From positions 1 to 25,477 of the IMG/VR virus record IMGVR_UViG_3300045884_000239: a DNA stretch of 25,477 bases; one strand, given 5' to 3'. Below are positions 20,531-25,477 of this stretch, one piece after another. The notes below the pieces were generated by a model. That model had not been told where the DNA came from. It was given only the letters and a program-made list of their open reading frames with translations, and searched no databases. How positions within the stretch are numbered: the stretch's first letter is position 1; each line of letters starts with the position of its first letter. This DNA is from a virus. The translations under genes and the position numbers were made by a program.

Positions 20531-20724
20531 GCGATTGGGGATACTTTCTTCGATTTGAGCGGAAATACGATATGCTGTAGCAATCTCTCGAAGCGTTCCG
20601 TAATCTCCTCGTCGCCTCGCTCCAGCCGAGATATATAGTTTGCTGTATACCCCAACATCTCACCTATCTGCCGTTGAGTCAGCTCACGATCTTTGCGTAT
20701 CTGGCGCAGCTCAGCAGGTGTCAT
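20527..20724 (-). CDS. Short XRE repressor of the second switch (65 aa)
   Basis: Residues 3-58 are a minimal XRE domain (ELRQIRKDRELTQRQIGEML, GYTANYISRLERGDEEITERF) and little else; the C-terminus is Lys-rich. ATG 20724 has AGAGGAAAG nine bases upstream. Operators of the same form lie on both sides of the gene: one immediately after its stop, on the leftward promoter, and two in the divergent promoter region ahead of it. It would therefore control its own synthesis, the leftward operon and the rightward gene at 20803. Codon use is more AT-rich than that of its neighbours. Confidence 0.8.
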   Translation of the reverse strand: MTPAELRQIRKDRELTQRQIGEMLGYTANYISRLERGDEEITERFERLLQHIVFPLKSKKVSPIA

Positions 20725-20728
20725 AGAC

Positions 20729-20780
20729 TTGCTTTCCTCTCCAAAATGGATATAATATATTGAGTATACATTTTGGATTG
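20729..20780. promoter_or_regulatory. Divergent promoter/operator region of the second switch
   Basis: Two 17-bp operators, CTCTCC-AAAAT-GGATAT (20737-20753) and, inverted, CAATCC-AAAAT-GTATAC (20780-20764). A rightward promoter is TTGCTT (20729-20734), 16 bp, TATAAT (20751-20756); operator 1 lies in its spacer and operator 2 near the start point. A leftward TATATT on the opposite strand would serve the XRE gene. Confidence 0.7.
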
Positions 20781-20802
20781 TCACCAGACAAGGAGGATTG
20801 CA

Positions 20803-21006
20803 ATGGAACCGCATGAGTTTGATGATGTTATTCGACGTCTGATCGATGTGAGTGAGCGTCAGGTGCTCATTGCCGACCAGCTCACCCGTGCTGTCTCCCA
20901 GATCGCAACCGGGCTGGAGAGGATTGACGGGCGTCTGGTGGAAATGCACGCGACACTGAAAAATCTGCTGCCGCAGAGGCGCACCAACGGACATCAGGAG
21001 CATTAA
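20803..21006 (+). CDS. Small coiled-coil protein under the second switch (67 aa)
   Basis: AGGAGG six bases before ATG 20803; an in-frame methionine at 20773 lies in the operator and is rejected. The whole sequence is an amphipathic helix of long heptads (FDDVIRRLIDVSERQVLIADQ, AVSQIATGLERIDGRLVEM) with a basic tail. No HTH, so it is not a Cro protein by sequence. It may be an oligomeric anti-repressor or accessory factor; this is inference from position. Confidence 0.65.
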   Translation: MEPHEFDDVIRRLIDVSERQVLIADQLTRAVSQIATGLERIDGRLVEMHATLKNLLPQRRTNGHQEH

Positions 21007-21078
21007 CCGCCATGCCCGCTCCACCAGCGCCAGCTCGCCCGCAAGGGGCAGGAGCACTGACGCGCGTCGTCGTCGCCA

Positions 21079-21138
21079 GCGTGCGACGCCCGCCCCACGC
21101 CGCCGGCCGTGACGCCGGACGGGGCGTAGGGCGCACGC
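21079..21138. other. Long imperfect inverted repeat
   Basis: GCGTGCGACGCCCGCCCC is mirrored by GGGGCGTAGGGCGCACGC across 60 bp with an inner CCGG/CCGG pairing. It lies in the 232-bp gap 21007-21238, 73 bp after the coiled-coil gene. No T tract, so terminator function is uncertain. Open frames across it are GC artefacts without ribosome binding sites. Confidence 0.4.
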
Positions 21139-21184
21139 CGCACACGTCGCCACATGCCGCTGCACTTTTCTTGGACATCTGTAT

Positions 21185-21190
21185 TATAAT
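21185..21190 (+). promoter_or_regulatory. Candidate -10 box upstream of the ribbon-helix-helix gene
   Basis: TATAAT in an AT-rich island (21165-21215), with no good -35 at the expected distance: TGCACT lies 18 bp upstream and TTGGAC only 8 bp. Dyad-like TGTAT…ATACA (21180-21209) surrounds it and could be the operator of the RHH protein encoded 49 bp downstream. Confidence 0.4.
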
Positions 21191-21238
21191 CTAGGTACAA
21201 TATCCATACAACAGCGGTACGTCAGAGGAGAGCGGTGC

Positions 21239-21415
21239 ATGGAGACCAAACGTAATACAAGTTTCAGGCTCTCAGAGGAAGCCCTGGACATGCTCGCACA
21301 GCTTGCCCGGCACTTTGGCATTACGAAAACGGCGGTCATAGAAATGCTGCTGCGTGAACAATGGCGTACGAACATCACCCAACCGTCTCGAAAGAAAGGT
21401 TCGAATCATGCGTAA
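21239..21415 (+). CDS. Ribbon-helix-helix (CopG/Arc-type) regulator (58 aa)
   Basis: A frame too short for a standard cut-off; AGGAGAG eight bases before the ATG. Residues 5-12 form the DNA-contacting strand (RNTSFRLS), followed by helix A (EEALDMLAQLARHFG), the conserved turn, and helix B (TKTAVIEMLLREQW). This is the standard dimeric RHH fold of small repressors. It heads the rightward block leading to the terminases and overlaps the next gene by eight bases, so it may regulate that block. Confidence 0.75.
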   Translation: METKRNTSFRLSEEALDMLAQLARHFGITKTAVIEMLLREQWRTNITQPSRKKGSNHA

Positions 21416-21893
21416 GTTTTTCTCTGTGTCCCCCCGCCTTCCCCGCGCCGCGGCGTGCGCCGCCGTCGTGCTGGCGCTGAGTGTCATCCTGTCCGCCGTC
21501 GCACCCGCGCTCGCGTCCGGGTTTATCGCGTCGATGCATCGTCAGGCCAGTGCCAACACCGGGGCGCAGCCTGTCAGTCCTCAAGATGACACGTTCACCA
21601 TGCAGGAACAATTCTGCATTCAACGCGGGAAACTCGCTGGATCCTATGCCAAGGCGCGTGATGTTGGCATACCACTGTCGAAGTTGGTACACATGGCACG
21701 CAACAACCCTCTCCACGATCACGAGACGCTCAAGGACGTCGAATCCATGATTCTCCAGGTCTATACGAAGTGGTATTTGACACCGATAACAGCCCAACAA
21801 GAGATGGAACTCCAGTGTTTGCGTGTGCTGCGAGATAGGCAGAACGTGCCGCAGCCATCCTCTGCACTGCGTCCGACATCTCGCGCGAAATGA
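21408..21893 (+). CDS. Secreted or periplasmic protein (161 aa)
   Basis: ATG 21408 overlaps the RHH stop; the signal peptide begins exactly here (MRKFFSVSPRLPRAAACAAV, then a Leu/Val/Ala core ending ALAS), which supports this start. The mature part is helical, with FCIQRG and LQCLRVLRDRQ providing two cysteines that could pair, and a central segment DVGIPLSKLVHMARNN. No enzyme motif is seen. Its place just before the membrane protein and terminases could indicate a lysis or exclusion function. Confidence 0.6.
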   Translation: MRKFFSVSPRLPRAAACAAVVLALSVILSAVAPALASGFIASMHRQASANTGAQPVSPQDDTFTMQEQFCIQRGKLAGSYAKARDVGIPLSKLVHMARNNPLHDHETLKDVESMILQVYTKWYLTPITAQQEMELQCLRVLRDRQNVPQPSSALRPTSRAK

Positions 21894-21917
21894 CCGCCAA
21901 TAGTTAGGAGCTGCGCC

Positions 21918-22331
21918 ATGCTGCTGTCACGCCGCGAGACGATCCGGTTCTATACCAGTATCGGCATCCAGATTGGCCTGGCGCTGTGTGTGCCGCTCGT
22001 GCTGGTGTGGGGCATGCTCCTCCTCACCGGCCTGGTCGCCGACATGCGCCAACAGATTCGCCAGGACATCGAACGCGACCGTCGCAGCCAGCAGGAACAC
22101 GATACGTGTATCGTCAATGCGTCGATCAGGCGACTGGCCGGCGTCAAGAGCTCCCTATGCCCGACGACCTCAACCCCCTGCTGGCGCGCCTCACAGCGTT
22201 CGGCCAGGTGCTGGAGCGTGCACTGCACACCCGCGACAACGGCGACCCTGGCGCTTGACACAGCGCCCAGAACGCTGCACAGTTGTCCTCTCCATCTGGG
22301 ACCTGGGGAGGGAGCGGGGCGGGACGCATGA
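21918..22331 (+). CDS. Membrane-anchored protein, C-terminal half uncertain
   Basis: AGGAG seven bases before the ATG. Residues 13-41 contain one long membrane helix (IGIQIGLALCVPLVLVWGML), followed by a charged coiled-coil stretch (MRQQIRQDIERDRRSQQEHD). After about residue 78 the sequence turns Cys/Ser/Thr/Trp-rich and looks like out-of-frame translation. In another frame, 22157-22258 encodes a tidy 33-residue peptide (MPDDLNPLLARLTAFGQVLE). This could be two overlapping genes or a frameshift near 22150. The stop overlaps the small terminase start (ATGA), which argues that the whole frame may be translated. Confidence 0.5.
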   Translation: MLLSRRETIRFYTSIGIQIGLALCVPLVLVWGMLLLTGLVADMRQQIRQDIERDRRSQQEHDTCIVNASIRRLAGVKSSLCPTTSTPCWRASQRSARCWSVHCTPATTATLALDTAPRTLHSCPLHLGPGEGAGRDA

Positions 22332-22861
22332 CGGCCTATGAGCAGCTCAGCGAACGTCAGCGGAAATTTGTCGATGGCTATCTGCAGCACGGCAACGCCA
22401 CTGAAGCCTGTCGCCAGGCGGGATACACCTGGCCGGAAAAACAGAGCCATCAGCAACTAGGAAAAACTAGGATCCAGGCCGCCCTTGCCGAACGCCGCGC
22501 AGCGCTCATCCGCACGTACGACGTGACCCCCGAGCGTGTCATTGCCGAGCTGGCGCTGATCGCCTTCAGCGACATGTACGATTACGTCACCTGGGGACCC
22601 GAGGGTGTCACGCTGCGTGACTCGCAGACGCTCGACGCCCGCGCCAGGCGGGTGGTCGGCGAAGTCTCCCAGACCATCACGCTGGCCGGGGGCACGGTCA
22701 AGTTCAAGCTGCATAGCAAGGTCGACGCCCTCGACAAATTGGCCAGGCACCTCGACCTCTACGGCGACAAAGCCGCCATGGACGCGTTCGGCCAGGGCCT
22801 GATGGATCTGCTCACCCGTACCCGTACGGCACACACCAATGGCCACCAGCCTGTCTCCTAG
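22328..22861 (+). CDS. terS: Terminase small subunit
   Basis: A 177-residue protein of the Terminase_2 type. Residues 6-50 (LSERQRKFVDGYLQHGNATEAC, then AGYTWPEKQSHQQLGKTRIQ) are the DNA-binding helix-turn-helix domain that recognises the packaging site. A conserved middle (YDVTPERVIAELALIAFSDM), a beta segment, and KVDALDKLARHLDLYG form the oligomerisation part. It directs the large subunit to phage DNA. The ATG overlaps the previous stop; GGGAGGGAG lies upstream. The large subunit follows with a 23-base overlap. Confidence 0.92.
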   Translation: MTAYEQLSERQRKFVDGYLQHGNATEACRQAGYTWPEKQSHQQLGKTRIQAALAERRAALIRTYDVTPERVIAELALIAFSDMYDYVTWGPEGVTLRDSQTLDARARRVVGEVSQTITLAGGTVKFKLHSKVDALDKLARHLDLYGDKAAMDAFGQGLMDLLTRTRTAHTNGHQPVS

Positions 22862-24383
22862 CGCCCTCCACGCCTCCGTCGAGGCGTATCTTGAGCTGCG
22901 TCCGTACTGGCGTCACGATCCTGTCCTCTACGCCCACGATCGTCTCGGCCTCACCCCCACGCACCAGCAGCGCCGCATCCTGGAGGCGATTGCCCCCGCG
23001 GGCGCCAAGGTCACGGTACGCAGTGGTCACAACATCGGCAAATCCTCCGCCGCTGCGGCCATCCTGTGGTGGATGCTGGAGACGCACGACCTGGCGCGTA
23101 TCCCGTGCACAGCGCCCACCTCCGCCCAGCTCCGCCAGGTGCTGTGGGGCGAACTGGGGAAATGGTTGAGGCAGGCGGACACCCTGTCCAGAGTCCGTGG
23201 CGATCCCAAACGCCTGTGGCTCTCCACCCTGTTCCACGTGACCCAGGACCGGGTGTACGACCGGGGCGCACCCCTGGAGTGGTTCGCCGTGGCGCGGACG
23301 GCGCGCAAAGAAGCCCCCGAGGCGCTGCAGGGGTTTCACGCCACTGCCATCACCGTGGCGGAGGACGGGACCACCCTCGCCTCCGAGGACGCCGCGCCGC
23401 TGCTGTTCCTGGTCGACGAGGCCTCGGCTGTGGATGATCAAATATTCGAGGTCGCGGAGGGCGCCATCGCGGCCAGGGGCTCGCGCTTCCTCATGCTCGG
23501 CAACCCGACCCGCACGCAGGGCTATTTCGCGCTCTCGCACCGCTCCCGGCGGGCGCAGTACACAGCGCTGCACTTCCGCTCGCAGGATTCGCCGCTGTGC
23601 CCCGAGGGCTACCGCGCGAGCCTGGTGGCCAAATTCGGCGAGGGCTCGAACGTGGTGCGCGTGCGTGCCGACGGCGAGTTCCCCGAGGCCGACGACGACA
23701 CCCTCATTCCCCTCGCCCACACCGAGGCGGCGCTCTCCCGTGAACGCCCTGCCCTCGTGACGGGACCGAGACGCCTCGGCGTCGACGTGGCCCGCCTGGG
23801 CACGAACCGCACCGCCCTGGTGCTGCGCCAGGGCCGGCTCGTCGAGCACGCCCGCATCTTCAGCCGGCAGGACACGATGGTGACGGTGGGCTGTGTGCTG
23901 ACCGCGTTGGTGGAGTGGGAGGCTGACGAGGTGGCTATCGACACCATTGGCCTGGGCGCTGGCGTCTACGACCGCCTGGCTGAACTGACGCCGCAGTCCG
24001 TGGAGCTGGCCACGGACGTGCGGGCCTACATGCTGGCGCGCTCCTGGGGCACCCTGCCGCTCGTCGCCGTGAACGTGGCGCTGCCGGCACCGCCCAGGAG
24101 GAAGGGCGAGCCGCAGGGGCGGACATTGCGCGATCACATCTGGTTAGAGATGGCGGCCTGGCTCAGGGACGAGGCACCCGTCTTTGCGTGCGCCGCGCCG
24201 CTCAGGGACGACCTGGCGGGGGAGCTGGCGACACCGACGAGCCATCTCGATTCCTCCGGCCGCATCGTGGTGGAGTCGAAAGACGACCTGCTGGCCAGGC
24301 ATGTGCAGTCCCCTGACCTGGCTGACGCCACCGGGGCGACCTTTTGTCCACCGCCCGCAACCGTCCGCGCTGGCGTGTGGTAA
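22839..24383 (+). CDS. terL: Terminase large subunit
   Basis: A 514-residue packaging motor. Walker A-type motif RSGHNIGKSS at 61-70, Walker B LLFLVDEAS with Asp193-Glu194, coupling motif GNPT at 221-224. The nuclease domain has Asp316 (LGVDVARLGTNRTALVL), Asp368 (VAIDTIGLGAGVYDRL) and an Asp pair at 493-496 (SPDLADAT), the expected RNase H-like acidic triad. ATPase and nuclease are both intact, so it should translocate and cut DNA into the prohead through the portal. No separate ribosome binding site is seen; the start is inside terS. Confidence 0.95.
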   Translation: MATSLSPSALHASVEAYLELRPYWRHDPVLYAHDRLGLTPTHQQRRILEAIAPAGAKVTVRSGHNIGKSSAAAAILWWMLETHDLARIPCTAPTSAQLRQVLWGELGKWLRQADTLSRVRGDPKRLWLSTLFHVTQDRVYDRGAPLEWFAVARTARKEAPEALQGFHATAITVAEDGTTLASEDAAPLLFLVDEASAVDDQIFEVAEGAIAARGSRFLMLGNPTRTQGYFALSHRSRRAQYTALHFRSQDSPLCPEGYRASLVAKFGEGSNVVRVRADGEFPEADDDTLIPLAHTEAALSRERPALVTGPRRLGVDVARLGTNRTALVLRQGRLVEHARIFSRQDTMVTVGCVLTALVEWEADEVAIDTIGLGAGVYDRLAELTPQSVELATDVRAYMLARSWGTLPLVAVNVALPAPPRRKGEPQGRTLRDHIWLEMAAWLRDEAPVFACAAPLRDDLAGELATPTSHLDSSGRIVVESKDDLLARHVQSPDLADATGATFCPPPATVRAGVW

Positions 24384-24390
24384 TTGGTCC

Positions 24391-24419
24391 TTGTCTCCCT
24401 TCAGAAGTTACTTTACTAT
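24391..24419 (+). promoter_or_regulatory. Candidate promoter after terL
   Basis: TTGTCT (24391-24396), exactly 17 bp, TACTAT (24414-24419); four of six bases match consensus in each box. It lies eight bases after the terL stop, inside a 176-bp gap that holds no gene, and 64 bp before an intrinsic terminator. Confidence 0.45.
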
Positions 24420-24425
24420 TACCCG

Positions 24426-24519
24426 CAAACCTTCGGCGCCACCGGTGTCGCGCACCACCGGGTTGGCGCCACCCTTCAAGAGGCATGAGGCTGTACAGCC
24501 CCTCGTGCTTCTTTTTTTT
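24426..24519 (+). ncRNA. Possible short structured RNA or leader between terL and portal
   Basis: Bounded by the promoter-like boxes at 24391-24419 and the terminator ending at 24519, predicted length about 95 bases. It contains a strong stem: GGCGCCA (24435-24441) pairs with TGGCGCC (24464-24470), and GGTG inside it pairs with CACC at 24453-24456. The terminator stem follows directly. It could be a free small RNA, an attenuated leader for the portal gene, or a packaging-associated element. No coding frame with a start and ribosome binding site is present. Confidence 0.4.
24483..24519 (+). terminator. Rho-independent terminator
   Basis: Stem GCATGAGG / CCTCGTGC (eight pairs, one G-U) around a ten-base loop, followed at once by TTCTTTTTTTT. 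It is the clearest intrinsic terminator in the window, yet it stands between two late genes that are usually co-transcribed. Confidence 0.75.
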
Positions 24520-24559
24520 GTCCGGCGTCTGGCGCCGAGGGTGCCAGGAGGGCACGACG

Positions 24560-25477
24560 TTGAGCGAGCACAACGGCAACCTGATGACGCTGCAATCTGG
24601 TCTGGATGCCCTGTCTCAACTGGGCATGACGTTTCAGGGCCAGCGCTCGCTGTACACCGCCCTGGGGTGGAAAAAGGATCTCGGGCCTGACGACTTCCTC
24701 AATAAATACCTGCGCCAGGACCTGGCGGCACGCCTGGTCGATATTTTCCCCGAATACACCTGGCGCCAGCCACCCCGCGTGACCGACGATGCCGAGGCGG
24801 ACCCGCTGACCCCGTTCGAGGCGGCGTATGAGGCCCTGGCCACCCGGCTGCGGCTCACGCACATCTGGACGACGCTGGACCGGCTGGCCGGTCTGGGGCA
24901 GTATGCCGTGCTGCTCCTGGGGGTAGCGGATGGACGGCCCCTGCAGACCCCCATTACCAGGGCCAGGGACGTTGCCTATGTGTCGGCCTATGGCCAGCGC
25001 TCTGCCGAGATTACGCGCCTGGAAGAGGACCCGCAGCAGCCGGGCTTTGGCAGGCCGCTCACGTACACCATCGATCTGACGCGGCGCACCGAGGGAGGGC
25101 TCACCACGCCCAGGGGGCGGGCGCCAGCCACCATGATCCTCCCGGTGCATGCCTCACGCGTGGTGCATTTTGCCGAGATGCCCCTGGATGGCGCGGTCTA
25201 TGGTCTGCCCCGCCTGGAGCGGGTGTTTAATCGTCTCGACGATCTCGAAAAGCTCTTAGGCGGGTCAGCGGAAATGTTCTGGCAGGGCGGGCGAGGCAAC
25301 ATTGTCGCGGCGCTGAGAGACGGGGCCGCGATCCCGGACGATGCGACCAGGGAGGAATTGCGGCGCCAAATTGACGAGTGGACCCACGGCCTCAGGCAGT
25401 GGCTGCGCGTTTCCGGCATCGACGTGACGCGCCTGCCGTCGTCCCTCGCCTCCCCCAAAGACGCCATTGAGGCCCAG
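24560..25477 (+). CDS. Portal protein (N-terminal part, open at right edge)
   Basis: The frame begins at TTG 24560 with AGGAGG seven bases upstream and stays open to the last base (306 codons). Residues about 41-72 (LGPDDFLNKYLRQDLAARLV, then FPEYTWRQPP) and the segment DRLAGLGQYAVLLLG match the DUF1073-type portal family. Later RPLTYTIDL, HASRVVHF and GLPRLERVFNRLDDLEKLLG are the usual stem/wing and crown-side helices of portals. Twelve copies would form the head vertex ring through which terminase pumps DNA. Gene order terS-terL-portal supports it. In some members of this family the C-terminus carries an Acb1-type domain; that region is outside the window. Confidence 0.85.
   Translation, partial: MSEHNGNLMTLQSGLDALSQLGMTFQGQRSLYTALGWKKDLGPDDFLNKYLRQDLAARLVDIFPEYTWRQPPRVTDDAEADPLTPFEAAYEALATRLRLTHIWTTLDRLAGLGQYAVLLLGVADGRPLQTPITRARDVAYVSAYGQRSAEITRLEEDPQQPGFGRPLTYTIDLTRRTEGGLTTPRGRAPATMILPVHASRVVHFAEMPLDGAVYGLPRLERVFNRLDDLEKLLGGSAEMFWQGGRGNIVAALRDGAAIPDDATREELRRQIDEWTHGLRQWLRVSGIDVTRLPSSLASPKDAIEAQ

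Noticed and set aside
21012-21194. Plus-strand frame of 60 codons after the coiled-coil gene
   Set aside because: No ribosome binding site, Pro/Ala/Arg-rich, and it runs through an inverted repeat and a promoter-like region.
22157-22258. Nested 33-residue frame (MPDDLNPLLA…)
   Set aside because: Not listed as a gene because it lacks a ribosome binding site; kept as an alternative in the entry for 21918-22331.
22812-24137. A 441-codon minus-strand frame
   Set aside because: Exact antisense of terL; His/Gln/Gly-rich shadow.
24476-25150. A 224-codon minus-strand frame opposite the portal
   Set aside because: The plus-strand portal has conserved motifs and a good ribosome binding site.
1-25477. 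tRNA or rRNA genes, retron or toxin-antitoxin pairs
   Set aside because: No cloverleaf-like sequence, reverse transcriptase motif or paired toxin-antitoxin could be recognised; the RHH gene at 21239 has no toxin-like partner.

Overview
The window looks like most of a temperate tailed-phage genome (prophage or circular phage contig) from a GC-rich bacterium. The host cannot be named from sequence alone: there is no tRNA, rRNA or recognisable host gene. Tail-tip and tail-fibre genes open the window and small terminase, large terminase and portal close it. This is the usual head-to-tail order cut inside the morphogenesis module, so the capsid, head-tail connector and tape-measure genes must lie outside, either across the join of a circular genome or in flanking sequence.

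Layout. (1) 1-5120, rightward late genes: tail-tip protein (open at the left edge), a 900-residue tail fibre, a coiled-coil protein and a small lipoprotein. (2) 16490-5010, a long leftward early operon of about 25 mostly tiny, overlapping genes. It starts with XRE regulators and many small zinc-ribbon proteins. Next come a probable Acb2/Tad1-type signal-sponge protein, an O-like replication initiator with iteron-like repeats inside its gene, a P-like helicase loader, a ParB-like protein and an MT-A70 adenine methylase. It ends with a secreted beta-helix protein, a cytosine-methylase-like protein and a GIY-YIG nuclease. Its last genes are joined by a three-copy repeat that encodes the C-terminus of the upstream protein and, in the same bases, the ribosome binding site of the next gene. 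A non-coding remnant resembling the right end and omega-RNA of an IS200/IS605 element interrupts the operon near 15 kb. (3) 16491-18103: divergent XRE genes around operators of the form TTCG-N7-CGAA, then a tyrosine integrase whose promoter carries a third copy. (4) 20530-18221: a second leftward operon of six small genes (two membrane proteins, a SWIM zinc-finger protein and others), several introduced by an intercistronic hairpin. (5) 20527-21006: a second, independent switch, with a 65-residue XRE protein and three CTATCC-AAAAT-GGATAG-like operators lying on strong promoters. (6) 21239-25477, rightward: a ribbon-helix-helix regulator, a secreted protein, a membrane protein, small and large terminase, a promoter-hairpin-terminator unit that may be a short RNA, and the portal gene running off the right edge.

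How it fits together: two repressor/operator circuits appear to control, respectively, the replication and accessory operon plus integrase, and the 18-20 kb operon plus the 20.8 kb gene. Replication would be O/P type with the origin inside the initiator gene. The methylases and the Acb2/Tad1-like protein are candidate counter-defence functions. Every name rests on motif reading without database searches.
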